From positions 21,848-85,847 of the forward strand of contig JAUNAK010000002.1 in assembly GCA_030527665.1 (NCBI GenBank): 64,000 nucleotides of DNA, in the 5' to 3' direction. Below, piece by piece: positions 17,689 to 26,904 of this stretch. How positions within the stretch are numbered: the stretch's first letter is position 1; each line of letters opens with the position of its first letter. The stretch comes from Eubacteriales bacterium. GTDB lineage: Bacteria; Bacillota; Clostridia; Lachnospirales; Lachnospiraceae. The notes below the pieces were generated by a model. That model worked only from the letters and a program-made list of their open reading frames with translations, was not told the DNA's origin and did no database searches. Position numbers and translations under genes: made by a program.

Positions 17689-18792
17689 ATGAAATATGAT
17701 TATCTGATCGTTGGTGCCGGTCTGTTTGGCGCGGTTTTTGCTTATGAGGCAATGCAGAGAGGAAAAACCTGTCTGGTCATTGACAAACGTCCGCACATCG
17801 GCGGAAACATTTATTGTGAGGATATCGAAGATATCCATGTACACAAATACGGAGCTCATATTTTCCACACCTCCGACAAGGAGATCTGGAACTATATCAA
17901 CCGTTTTGCGGAGTTTAACAATTACATCAATTCACCGGTTGCGGTATATAAGGACGAGCTGTACAATCTTCCGTTCAATATGAATACCTTCAGCCGTATG
18001 TGGAAGATCCGTACACCGGAGGAGGCAAAGGCAAAGATCCGGGAGCAGATCGAGGAACTGCATATCACCGAGCCGAAAAACCTGGAGGAGCAGGCGCTTT
18101 CTCTGGTCGGTACCGATGTGTATGAGAAACTGATCAAAGGCTATACCGAGAAGCAGTGGGGACGGTCCTGTACCGATCTGCCGGCGTTTATCATCAAACG
18201 TCTGCCGCTTCGCTTTACCTATGACAACAACTATTTCAATGACCGTTATCAGGGCATTCCGATCGGTGGATATACGCCCATTATCGAAAAAATGCTGGAA
18301 GGTGCTGATGTACTGATGAATACGGATTATTTTGCCTTCCGCAGAGAGAATTCGGATATCGCGGAAAAGACGGTGTTCACCGGAATGATCGATGAGTATT
18401 TTGGATATTCTCTCGGACCGCTGCAGTATCGAAGCGTCCGTTTTGAGACCGAGGTACTGGATATGGAGAATTACCAGGGAAATGCGGTTGTGAACTACAC
18501 CGAGAGAGAGGTGCCGTATACCCGTATCATCGAGCATAAGCATTTCGAATTCGGAAAGCAGCCGAAGACAGTCATCTCCAGAGAGTATTCCTCCGAATGG
18601 AAAGTCGGCATGGAACCCTATTATCCGGTGAATGACGAGAAAAACGGAAAGCTGTATGAAGAATACAGAAAGCTGGCTGAGAAAGAGAAGAATGTGATCT
18701 TCGGAGGAAGACTCGGACAGTATAAGTACTATGATATGGATAAGGTGATCCTGGCTGCACTGGAGTGTGTAAAACGGGAGTTTGATGACTGA
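17689..18792 (+). CDS. glf: UDP-galactopyranose mutase
   Basis: 367 residues from ATG 17689, preceded by AAAGGAG; the in-frame ORF extends upstream through the S-component gene but without a site. The N terminus has the FAD Rossmann motif IVGAGLFGAVFA, then DKRPHIGGNIYCED; ITEKQWGR-like KGYTEKQWGRSC and the PIGGYTPIIE segment are typical of Glf. It converts UDP-galactopyranose to UDP-galactofuranose for cell-wall or capsular glycans, using reduced FAD. It stands alone here, without glycosyltransferase neighbours. A run of seven C residues lies just upstream at about 17645. Confidence 0.95.
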   Translation: MKYDYLIVGAGLFGAVFAYEAMQRGKTCLVIDKRPHIGGNIYCEDIEDIHVHKYGAHIFHTSDKEIWNYINRFAEFNNYINSPVAVYKDELYNLPFNMNTFSRMWKIRTPEEAKAKIREQIEELHITEPKNLEEQALSLVGTDVYEKLIKGYTEKQWGRSCTDLPAFIIKRLPLRFTYDNNYFNDRYQGIPIGGYTPIIEKMLEGADVLMNTDYFAFRRENSDIAEKTVFTGMIDEYFGYSLGPLQYRSVRFETEVLDMENYQGNAVVNYTEREVPYTRIIEHKHFEFGKQPKTVISREYSSEWKVGMEPYYPVNDEKNGKLYEEYRKLAEKEKNVIFGGRLGQYKYYDMDKVILAALECVKREFDD

Positions 18793-18836
18793 AAGGGGAC
18801 CGCGATCCCGAATAAAATCGTAACAGGAGAAAAAAT

Positions 18837-21107
18837 TTGAAATATTTAGAACGACTGAATCCGCAGCAGAGAGAGGCTGTGGAATGTACCGAAGGACCGC
18901 TTCTGATCCTTGCGGGAGCCGGATCAGGCAAGACCAGAGTATTGACCTGCCGGATTGCCTATCTGATCGAACAGAAAAATGTTCGCCCCTGGAATATTAT
19001 GGCAATCACATTTACCAATAAAGCAGCCGGAGAGATGCGGGAGCGTGTGGATGCGCTTGTCGGTGAAGGGGCCGAGGATATCTGGGTTTCCACCTTCCAT
19101 TCCAGCTGCTGCAGGATCCTCCGCCGGTTTATCGACCGGCTGGGATACGAAAGGAATTTTGCTATTTACGATACCGATGACAGCCGTCAGGTCATGAAGG
19201 CAGTCCTGAAACAGCTGGAGCTGGATCCGAAGATCTACAAGGAACGCTCGGTTCTGGCCAAGATCTCTTCAGCCAAGAACGAGATGATGGATCCGGATGA
19301 TTTTGAAGCGGGGGCGGAGTCCTGGAGCGACCGCAATATTGCCCGCTGTTACCGGGAGTATCAGAAGCAGCTGGTAAAAAATAATGCATTGGATTTTGAC
19401 GACCTTCTGATCAAGACCGTAGAGCTGTTTCGGCAGGAGCCGGAGGTTCTGCAGTATTACCAGGAACGTTTTCGCTATATTATGATCGATGAGTACCAGG
19501 ATACCAACTCGGTGCAGTTTGCCTTTGTTGAGCTTCTGGCATCCCGCTACAGGAATCTCTGTGTTGTCGGTGACGATGATCAGTCCATCTATAAGTTCCG
19601 TGGAGCAAACATTCAGAACATTCTGAATTTCGAGAAGGTATTTCCCGGCGCAAAGGTGATCAAACTGGAACAGAACTATCGTTCCACCGAATATATTCTG
19701 CAGGCTGCCAACGAGGTTATTGCCAACAATGTGGGAAGAAAACAGAAACGTCTGTGGACGGAGAATAAAGGCGGAAACAAAATCCATTTCCGGAATTTCA
19801 ATAATGCATATGAAGAAGCGGAATTTGTGGCGGAAGATATCGGAAGAAAGGTTCGAAACGGTGCTTCCTATCAGGATTTTGCGATTCTGTACAGGACCAA
19901 TGCCATGTCCCGTCTGTTCGAGGAGCGTTTCATTACTGCCAATATTCCTTATAAGCTGGTTGGAGGCGTAAACTTCTATGCCCGCAAGGAGATCAAGGAT
20001 CTGCTGGCCTATCTGAAGACCATTGATAACGGCGTGGATAATCTGGCGGTGGAAAGAATCATCAATATTCCCAAGCGGGGAATCGGCCAGACGACAATCG
20101 GAAAAGTAGAGACCTTTGCACTGGAAAACGGGATGAGCTTTTACGATGCACTTCTGATCGTCGATCAGATACCGGGACTTTCCCGGGCTGCGGCCAAGAT
20201 CGCCGGCTTTACGGCCATGATCGGCAAGTACAGGGGAATGGCTGCCGAAGGCTATTCTGTCCGGCAGATCCTGGAAGTGATCATCACCGACACCGGCTAT
20301 GTCAAGGCGCTGGAGGAGGAAGGAACCGACGAGGCGAAGGCAAGAATCGAGAATATCGATGAGCTGATCAGCAAGACCGAGGATTATGAGGAGAGTACCG
20401 ATGACCCCTCTCTTTCTGATTTTCTTCAGCAGGTATCGCTGGTAGCGGATATCGATTCTGTAGAGGACGGCGGCGCCTATGTACTGCTGATGACGCTGCA
20501 CAGTGCCAAGGGTCTGGAATTCGACAATGTATATCTGACCGGTATGGAGGAGAATACCTTCCCCAGCTATCTGTCCGTCTCCGCCGGTGACAATGAGGAG
20601 CTGGAAGAGGAACGCCGTCTCTGTTATGTGGGAATTACCAGAGCGAAGAGAGATCTGACGCTGACGGCCTGTCAGATGCGGATGGTCCGCGGTGAAACAC
20701 AGTATCTGCGGGCTTCCCGCTTTATAAGAGAAATTCCGGAGGAACTGCTGGAGCTGGAGAGAGATACCACGGATACCAGGAGATTTATGTCTGCACCTGC
20801 TGCAGAGGAAAAAATGTTCGGAGAGCCGTCGTACGGAAGTGCCGGTTACAGAAATCCGGTCAATACACAGATCCGTCCCAGAAAGAGTCTGCGAACCGAT
20901 CCCCGCTTTAACCCGAATGCCTATAAAGTACAGAAACTGGACAGTCTGGACTACGGTATCGGCGATCAGGTACGGCATATCAAATTCGGTGTGGGAACCG
21001 TGCAGGAAGTCAAAAAAGGAGAGAAGGATTTTGAAGTTACGGTCGATTTTGAGAAGGCCGGTGTAAAGCGCATGTTTGCTTCTTTTGCCAAACTCAAAAA
21101 AGTCTGA
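18837..21107 (+). CDS. pcrA: ATP-dependent DNA helicase PcrA/UvrD family
   Basis: 756 residues of superfamily 1A helicase. Motifs in order: NPQQREAVECTEGPLLILAG (Q motif), AGAGSGKTRVLT (Walker A), DEYQDTNSVQF (motif II), VGDDDQSIYKFRGA (motif III), and VLLMTLHSAKGLEFDNV. The C-terminal ~60 residues (GDQVRHIKFGVGTVQEV) form the Tudor-like RNA-polymerase-binding domain of PcrA. It unwinds DNA in repair and removes stalled complexes. The start is TTG 18837 with CAGGAGA upstream; no ATG gives the conserved N terminus. Confidence 0.95.
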   Translation: MKYLERLNPQQREAVECTEGPLLILAGAGSGKTRVLTCRIAYLIEQKNVRPWNIMAITFTNKAAGEMRERVDALVGEGAEDIWVSTFHSSCCRILRRFIDRLGYERNFAIYDTDDSRQVMKAVLKQLELDPKIYKERSVLAKISSAKNEMMDPDDFEAGAESWSDRNIARCYREYQKQLVKNNALDFDDLLIKTVELFRQEPEVLQYYQERFRYIMIDEYQDTNSVQFAFVELLASRYRNLCVVGDDDQSIYKFRGANIQNILNFEKVFPGAKVIKLEQNYRSTEYILQAANEVIANNVGRKQKRLWTENKGGNKIHFRNFNNAYEEAEFVAEDIGRKVRNGASYQDFAILYRTNAMSRLFEERFITANIPYKLVGGVNFYARKEIKDLLAYLKTIDNGVDNLAVERIINIPKRGIGQTTIGKVETFALENGMSFYDALLIVDQIPGLSRAAAKIAGFTAMIGKYRGMAAEGYSVRQILEVIITDTGYVKALEEEGTDEAKARIENIDELISKTEDYEESTDDPSLSDFLQQVSLVADIDSVEDGGAYVLLMTLHSAKGLEFDNVYLTGMEENTFPSYLSVSAGDNEELEEERRLCYVGITRAKRDLTLTACQMRMVRGETQYLRASRFIREIPEELLELERDTTDTRRFMSAPAAEEKMFGEPSYGSAGYRNPVNTQIRPRKSLRTDPRFNPNAYKVQKLDSLDYGIGDQVRHIKFGVGTVQEVKKGEKDFEVTVDFEKAGVKRMFASFAKLKKV

Positions 21108-21162
21108 TGAATATTGCCGAAAAAATCCTATTGAAAGAATAAAAAAACGTGATTCGGTAAGC

Positions 21163-21191
21163 TTTTCACTTTTGCGGTGATATGTTAGACT
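21163..21191 (+). promoter_or_regulatory. Putative sigma-A promoter of purL
   Basis: TTTTCA (21163-21168), a 17-bp spacer and extended -10 TGTTAGACT (TAGACT 21186-21191). The expected transcript begins near 21198 and gives a leader of about 190 nt before purL. Confidence 0.45.
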
Positions 21192-21221
21192 ATACACGTA
21201 AAGTTACGCCCGGGCTTCAAG

Positions 21222-21360
21222 CGCAGATTCTGAAATCGGTAAACGCGTGAATCTTTTTCTCGATTCGCGGGATTTTATGCAGGGAATCTGCGAAGGTCAG
21301 GACGATAAAAGCAACAGAAAACAGCAAGGACAGCACTAAAAATGGTTATGGATCATAACC
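21222..21360 (+). ncRNA. Structured purL leader, candidate cis-regulatory RNA
   Basis: A perfect 9-bp closing stem CGCAGATTC (21222-21230) / GAATCTGCG (21284-21292) encloses an inner hairpin GAATC...GATTC extended by CGC/GCG (about 21245-21270). A second perfect hairpin GGTTATG/CATAACC lies at 21344-21360, shortly before the purL ribosome binding site. It does not match the purine-riboswitch core as I know it. No ORF and no clear terminator lie in the leader, so translational control is possible. Confidence 0.4.
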
Positions 21361-21389
21361 GAAATTGCATATAAGAAAGGACAGACAGA

Positions 21390-24300
21390 ATGAGTCAAGT
21401 CAGAAGAGTATATGTAGAAAAGAAACCGGAGTTTGCGGTTGCAGCAAAAGATCTTCGTCACGAGATCGTAAACTATATGGGCGTTACCGGTGTTACCGGC
21501 GTTCGTATTCTGATCCGTTACGATGTGGAAAATGTAAGCGATGAGGTGTTTGAAAAAGCATGCCATGTCGTATTCTCTGAGCCGCCGGTAGATATCCTGT
21601 ATCAGGAAAGTTTCCCGATGGAAGAGAATTCTGCCGTATTCTCGGTAGAGTATCTTCCGGGACAGTTTGATCAGCGTGCCGATTCCGCCGTTCAGTGTAT
21701 CCAGTTCCTGAAGGGGGATGAGAATCCGATCATTCGTACTGCCACTACATATGTAATCGAAGGTAAATTCTCTGAGGAAGAACTGGCTGCGATCAAGCAT
21801 CAGTGCATCAACCCGGTGGATTCCCGTGAGACCGGCATTGAGAAACCGGAGACTCTGGTTATGGAGTTCCCGGATCCGGCAGATGTAATCATTTTTGATG
21901 GCTTTAAGGATATGCCGGAGGCAGAGCTGAAGGCTCTGTATGATTCTCTGAATCTGGCAATGACATTCAAGGATTTCCAGTTTATTCAGGAGTATTTCTC
22001 CGGTGAAGAGAAGAGAGATCCGTCTGTAACCGAGATTCGTGTACTGGATACCTACTGGTCCGATCACTGCCGTCATACAACATTCTCCACCGAGCTGAAA
22101 AATGTAGAGTTCGGCGAAGGTGACTACAAAGAGCCGCTTGTAAATGCATTCAACCGTTATACAGATGATCACAAAGTTCTGTATAAGGGAAGAAACGGAA
22201 AATATATCTGTCTGATGGATCTGGCTATTCTGGCTGCCAAGAAGCTGAAAGCAGACGGCAAGCTGACCGATCAGGAGGAGTCTGATGAGATCAATGCCTG
22301 CAGTATCGTTGTTCCGGTTGATGTGGACGGCGTTGAAGAAGAGTGGCTGATCAACTTTAAGAACGAGACACATAACCATCCGACCGAGATCGAGCCGTTC
22401 GGTGGTGCAGCTACCTGTCTGGGCGGAGCGATTCGTGATCCGCTTTCCGGACGTACCTATGTATACCAGGCAATGCGTGTTACCGGATGTGCGGATCCGA
22501 CCGTTCCGGTATCCGAAACACTTGCCGGCAAACTGCCGCAGAAGAACCTGACCAGAGGTGCCGCAAAAGGATACAGCTCTTATGGAAACCAGATCGGTCT
22601 GGCAACCGGATATGTAAAAGAGGTATATCATCCGAACTACGTTGCAAAACGTATGGAGATCGGTGCCGTTATGGGTGCAGCTCCGAGAAAACAGGTACAG
22701 CGTCTGAACTCCGATCCGGGTGATATCATCATCCTGCTTGGAGGAAGAACCGGACGTGACGGTATCGGCGGTGCTACCGGATCTTCCAAAGTACATACAA
22801 CATCCTCTCTGGAGACCTGCGGTGCAGAGGTGCAGAAGGGTAATGCGCCGACCGAGCGTAAGCTGCAGAGAATGTTCCGTCGTCCGGAAGTCAGCAGCAT
22901 CATCAAAAAATGCAACGACTTCGGTGCAGGCGGTGTTTCCGTGGCAATCGGTGAGCTGGCACCGGGTCTGCAGATCGATCTGGACAAGGTTCCGAAGAAA
23001 TACGCAGGTCTGGACGGAACCGAGCTTGCCATTTCCGAGTCTCAGGAGCGTATGGCTGTCGTTGTAGATCCGGCAGACGTAGAGGCATTCCTGGGCTATG
23101 CACATGAGGAGAACCTGGAGGCGATCAAGGTTGCTGTTGTAACCGAAGAACCGCGTCTGGTTCTGAACTGGAGAGGAAAAGCAATCGTTGACCTTTCCCG
23201 TGCATTCCTGGATACCAACGGTGCGCATCAGGAGACTGATGTCAAGGTTGAGATTCCGAACGGTGCAGACAGCGTACTCAAACGCAGTGAAGAAATTGCC
23301 GATGTTCGTATCGCATGGCTGGACAGCCTGAAGGATCTGAATACCTGCTCCCAGAAGGGTCTGGTAGAGATGTTCGACTCCTCCATCGGTGCATGCAGCG
23401 TATTGATGCCGTACGGCGGAAAATACCAGATGACCGAGACACAGAGTATGATTGCAAAAGTTCCGGTTCCGAACGGAACGACCAATACCGTAACCATGAT
23501 GTCCTATGGATTTGATCCGTACGTATCCAGCTGGAGTCCGTACCATGGTGCTGTATATGCAGTAACCGAATCCATTGCCAGAATCGTAGCTTCCGGCGGT
23601 GATTTCCATAAGATCCATTTCACATTCCAGGAGTACTTCCGCAGAATGACCGCTGATCCGTCCAGATGGAGCCAGCCTGTTGCAGCACTTCTGGGTGCAT
23701 ATGAGGCACAGCTGGAGTACGGCCTTGCTTCCATCGGAGGAAAAGACAGTATGTCCGGTACCTTCAATGATATCGATGTACCGCCGACACTGGTTTCCTT
23801 TGCTGTTGATGTTGCAAAGGTACAGGATGTAGTTACACCGGAGCTGAAAGCTGCAGGAAACAAACTTGTGTGGGTATCCATTCCGAAGGATGCCTGTGAA
23901 CTTCCGGTTTATGCAGAAGTCTGCGCACTGTACGAGAAAGTATATGCCGATATGCAGGCAGGACGTGTTGTATCCGCTTATGCACTGGATCGCAGCGGTA
24001 TTGCAGCAGCAGTCAGCAAGATGGCATTCGGAAACAAGATGGGTGTACAGATCCATGCAGATGTAGACAGCAGAGATCTCTTCAGCCCGCTGTTTGGTGA
24101 TCTGGTTATGGAGGTTCCGGCAGATAAGGTTGAGGAACTTACCTGTGCATACCGTGTGATCGGTGAAGTTGCCGATAACGGTGTATTTGCTTACGGTGAT
24201 GTGAAGATTTCCGTAGACGAGGCACTGGATGCATGGAACGGAACACTGAAAAAAGTATTTAAACCGGTTTCCGGTGCAGCTGCAAATGAAATTCAGGTAG

Positions 24301-25154
24301 CTGACAACGGTCTGTATACCGAGAAGAATATCCATATCTGCAGCCATAAACTTGCACAGCCGACGGTATTTATTCCGGTATTCCCGGGAACCAACTGCGA
24401 GTTTGACAGCGCACGTGTATTTGAGGCAGCAGGTGCAAAAACCATCACCCGTGTATTCAAGAACATGAATTCTCAGGATATCATGGATTCTGTACAGATG
24501 TTCAGCGATGCGATCGAACAGGCACAGATCATCATGTTCCCGGGCGGATTCTCTGCAGGTGATGAACCGGATGGTTCTGCTAAATTCTTTGCAACTGCAT
24601 TCCAGAATGCAAAGATCAAAGAGGCTGTTACCGATCTTCTGGAGAAGAGAGACGGTCTGGCACTTGGTATCTGCAACGGCTTCCAGGCACTGATCAAGCT
24701 TGGGCTTGTACCGCATGGTGCTATTACCGGTCAGACAGAGGATTCTCCGACACTGACCTTCAATACTATCGGCCGTCATATTTCCAAGATGGCATATACA
24801 AGAGTTGTATCCAACAAGTCTCCGTGGCTTGCAGGTGCAGAACTGGGCGGTGTATATACCGTTCCGGCATCTCACGGTGAGGGACGTTTTGTTGCCAGCG
24901 CCGAGTGGATCAGAAAACTGCAGGAGAACGGTCAGATTGCAACCAGATACTGTGATCTGGACGGAAACTTTGTGGATGATGAATACTGGAACATCAACGG
25001 ATCCTACTTCAACATCGAGGGTATCACCAGTCCGGACGGACGCGTGCTTGGTAAGATGTGCCATGCAGAGCGCCGCGGCGACGGCGTAGCCGTAAATATC
25101 TACGGTGAGCAGGATATGAAGATCTTCGAGTCCGGTGTAAATTATTTTAAATAA
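21390..25154 (+). CDS. purL: Phosphoribosylformylglycinamidine synthase, single chain
   Basis: 1254 residues, the long fused form found in many Clostridia. The middle holds the FGAM synthase catalytic part (TYWSDHCRHTTFSTE; KNETHNHPTEIEPFGGAAT; GGRTGRDGIGGATGSSK; FGAGGVSVAIGELAPG). The C-terminal ~270 residues are the glutaminase, with VFPGTNCEFDSA and the nucleophile Cys in LALGICNGFQAL. It converts FGAR, ATP and glutamine to FGAM in de novo purine synthesis. It stands alone with its own promoter, a structured leader and a strong terminator. A 1297-codon open frame on the opposite strand is a shadow. Confidence 0.97.
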   Translation: MSQVRRVYVEKKPEFAVAAKDLRHEIVNYMGVTGVTGVRILIRYDVENVSDEVFEKACHVVFSEPPVDILYQESFPMEENSAVFSVEYLPGQFDQRADSAVQCIQFLKGDENPIIRTATTYVIEGKFSEEELAAIKHQCINPVDSRETGIEKPETLVMEFPDPADVIIFDGFKDMPEAELKALYDSLNLAMTFKDFQFIQEYFSGEEKRDPSVTEIRVLDTYWSDHCRHTTFSTELKNVEFGEGDYKEPLVNAFNRYTDDHKVLYKGRNGKYICLMDLAILAAKKLKADGKLTDQEESDEINACSIVVPVDVDGVEEEWLINFKNETHNHPTEIEPFGGAATCLGGAIRDPLSGRTYVYQAMRVTGCADPTVPVSETLAGKLPQKNLTRGAAKGYSSYGNQIGLATGYVKEVYHPNYVAKRMEIGAVMGAAPRKQVQRLNSDPGDIIILLGGRTGRDGIGGATGSSKVHTTSSLETCGAEVQKGNAPTERKLQRMFRRPEVSSIIKKCNDFGAGGVSVAIGELAPGLQIDLDKVPKKYAGLDGTELAISESQERMAVVVDPADVEAFLGYAHEENLEAIKVAVVTEEPRLVLNWRGKAIVDLSRAFLDTNGAHQETDVKVEIPNGADSVLKRSEEIADVRIAWLDSLKDLNTCSQKGLVEMFDSSIGACSVLMPYGGKYQMTETQSMIAKVPVPNGTTNTVTMMSYGFDPYVSSWSPYHGAVYAVTESIARIVASGGDFHKIHFTFQEYFRRMTADPSRWSQPVAALLGAYEAQLEYGLASIGGKDSMSGTFNDIDVPPTLVSFAVDVAKVQDVVTPELKAAGNKLVWVSIPKDACELPVYAEVCALYEKVYADMQAGRVVSAYALDRSGIAAAVSKMAFGNKMGVQIHADVDSRDLFSPLFGDLVMEVPADKVEELTCAYRVIGEVADNGVFAYGDVKISVDEALDAWNGTLKKVFKPVSGAAANEIQVADNGLYTEKNIHICSHKLAQPTVFIPVFPGTNCEFDSARVFEAAGAKTITRVFKNMNSQDIMDSVQMFSDAIEQAQIIMFPGGFSAGDEPDGSAKFFATAFQNAKIKEAVTDLLEKRDGLALGICNGFQALIKLGLVPHGAITGQTEDSPTLTFNTIGRHISKMAYTRVVSNKSPWLAGAELGGVYTVPASHGEGRFVASAEWIRKLQENGQIATRYCDLDGNFVDDEYWNINGSYFNIEGITSPDGRVLGKMCHAERRGDGVAVNIYGEQDMKIFESGVNYFK

Positions 25155-25190
25155 TACATGCGAAGCAGAGCAGATGCTCTGAACAGATGC

Positions 25191-25223
25191 AAAAACCGCA
25201 GTTCTTCGGGACTGCGGTTTTTT
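25191..25223 (+). terminator. Rho-independent terminator after purL
   Basis: AAAAACCGCAGT / ACTGCGGTTTTTT with an 8-nt TCTTCGGG loop, 37 bp after the purL stop. Confidence 0.92.
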
Positions 25224-25667
25224 ATGCATATACAGAACGGAATTCCGGCATCTGACTGCAGATCCCGCAGAGGAGCTGTGTGCAATGCTGCAAGTCCGGA
25301 AGACCGGTGCTTATTGCCACGGAGAATCCATGGGAAGGCTGCTGTTTCACAGATACAATTTTTGATATCGGAAATTGGTCTAAACATACAAAAATATACT
25401 CTTGGGGCAGATAGAAAGGGAAATAGAACAGTACAGTTGTGAAGAATAGACGAAAAATCTCCCGTAGAATACAGGAAATACTGAAAAATAACTATTGGCA
25501 GAGTGATTGACTGCATAGGAAAAGAATGGTAAAAAAGAATCAGCAGTCTTTGCAGGAGCGGAAATTGCAAAGATTATTTCGTGTACAATTGTCCGTTTTC
25601 GTGAGGAACGGATCAGGTGGCGAAAGCAGCATAGTATTGTTTATTATTTATAAAGGAGATATTCAAA
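25224..25667 (+). other. Gene-free region upstream of the catabolic island
   Basis: About 440 bp without a convincing gene. It holds small inverted repeats (GCATCTG/CAGATCC area near 25250) and one weak sigma-54-like site, TTGGCA-N7-TTGAC at 25495-25509, which has the GG but lacks the C of the -12 GC pair. No copy of the GATGC palindrome found upstream of the other sigma-54 promoters is seen. The ribosome binding site AAAGGAG lies just before 25668. Confidence 0.5.
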
Positions 25668-26717
25668 ATGGCTTATCCGGCGAATTCTACACTGAGAGAG
25701 CGTTCTTTTGACCGCTTCAGCAAGGCTTTAAGAGGCGAGAAAACAGATGCACATGCAGTATTTCATTTTTACACATTCCCGTTTTATCATGCCTGTACCA
25801 ATGTAAACCTGAAAGAGTATTTCAGTGATCCTAAGGTTGCTTTTGAGACACAGCTGGAAGGAATTGAGAAACTGGAGAGAATCGGAAATCTGCAGCCGGA
25901 CTTCGGTATCAATATCGAGACATCTGCCCTTGGCGGTACCGTTCGTTATGACAAAGAGGGCTTTATGTCCGTTGAGAAGATGCAGATCGAGACAGAGGAA
26001 GAGGTTGCCGATATCAAGCTGCCGAATCCGTGGGATACCGAACTGGGATACAAATGTCTTTCTCAGCTGCAGTACTTCAAGGAGAACTGTCCGGACTGGT
26101 GTAAGGTAAACGCACCGACAGTTACCGGACCGTTTACGGTAGCAGCACAGCTTCGAGGTATCACCGATTTTATGTGTGATACACTGGAGGATCCGGATTT
26201 CTGTGAGGCTCTGATCGAGAAATCCACAGAGTTCTGTATCATGTACATGAAAGAAGTAGAGAAGATCCTGGGACATATCCCGCATCTGTTCCTGTCGGAT
26301 GACCTGACATCTTTCCTGCAGCCGGGACCGTTCAATGAGTTTGTAGCTCCGGCATACAAAGCACTTTTCAAAGAGTTCCCGGACAGCCAGAGATGGCTGC
26401 ATAACGATGCACAGGCATGGCATCTGGCAGAGTCCCTAGAGAATGTAGGCATTCAGGCATGGCAGTATGCAAAGAACCTGAATCCGGCTGAGCTGGCAGA
26501 GAAGACACATAACAATATTACTCTGTTCGGCGGTCTTGATCCGCTTGCTTTCCAGAAGATCTCTGCACAGGAGACCTATGATATCTGCATCAACCGCCTG
26601 AAAGAGTTCAACGGAAACAGCAGACTTGTTCTGGGTGCCGGCGGAACCGTAAACCAGATCCCGGTTGAGAATCTGCTCGCAATTCTGAAAGCAGCTGATG
26701 ATTATAAGATCAGCTGA
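25668..26717 (+). CDS. Uroporphyrinogen decarboxylase-fold (URO-D/MtaA-like) protein
   Basis: 349 residues of the URO-D superfamily TIM barrel (segments PTVTGPFTVAAQLRG, LSDDLTSFLQPGPFNEFV, LFGGLDPLAF, LGAGGTVNQIPVEN). True UroD arginine motifs are absent at the N terminus, so haem synthesis is unlikely. Corrinoid methyltransferases of the family (MtaA, CmuA) use an HxC zinc motif near the end; here the matching place reads WLHNDAQAW (His245, Asp247), with no Cys. No corrinoid protein gene is near. It is the first gene of the island and has its own terminator. Function unknown; a lyase or methyltransferase on the island's substrate is possible. Confidence 0.8.
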   Translation: MAYPANSTLRERSFDRFSKALRGEKTDAHAVFHFYTFPFYHACTNVNLKEYFSDPKVAFETQLEGIEKLERIGNLQPDFGINIETSALGGTVRYDKEGFMSVEKMQIETEEEVADIKLPNPWDTELGYKCLSQLQYFKENCPDWCKVNAPTVTGPFTVAAQLRGITDFMCDTLEDPDFCEALIEKSTEFCIMYMKEVEKILGHIPHLFLSDDLTSFLQPGPFNEFVAPAYKALFKEFPDSQRWLHNDAQAWHLAESLENVGIQAWQYAKNLNPAELAEKTHNNITLFGGLDPLAFQKISAQETYDICINRLKEFNGNSRLVLGAGGTVNQIPVENLLAILKAADDYKIS

Positions 26718-26750
26718 TCTGTAAAAAATTGTAGATCATCACACAAAAAG

Positions 26751-26797
26751 AATACCCGAAGCAATGGCAATTGAGCTGGTGTTTCGGGTATTTTTCT
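26751..26797 (+). terminator. Rho-independent terminator after the URO-D-like gene
   Basis: ATACCCGAA (26752-26760) pairs with TTCGGGTAT (26783-26791), followed by TTTT. Confidence 0.85.
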
Positions 26798-26904
26798 GAT
26801 AGAATAGAATCATTGTTTGGAAAAATCAGAAAATAATTAAATGTGGATAAATGTTGAATCCCGATGCGAATTCTGTTCTTTTAAGACAACGGAGGAAAAT
26901 GGTT

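Noticed and set aside
19269-21197. 642-codon minus-strand open frame opposite pcrA
   Set aside because: It mirrors the helicase gene, which has all its motifs on the + strand, and has no recognisable domain.
21336-25229. 1297-codon open frame on the minus strand opposite purL
   Set aside because: The + strand encodes a full, motif-complete PurL. The minus frame is Cys/His/Ile-rich with no family motif and no ribosome binding site; it is a product of codon bias.
25224-25400. Cobalamin riboswitch before the URO-D-like gene
   Set aside because: Some GCC/CCGG hairpins are present, but the B12-box sequence and the core order are missing.
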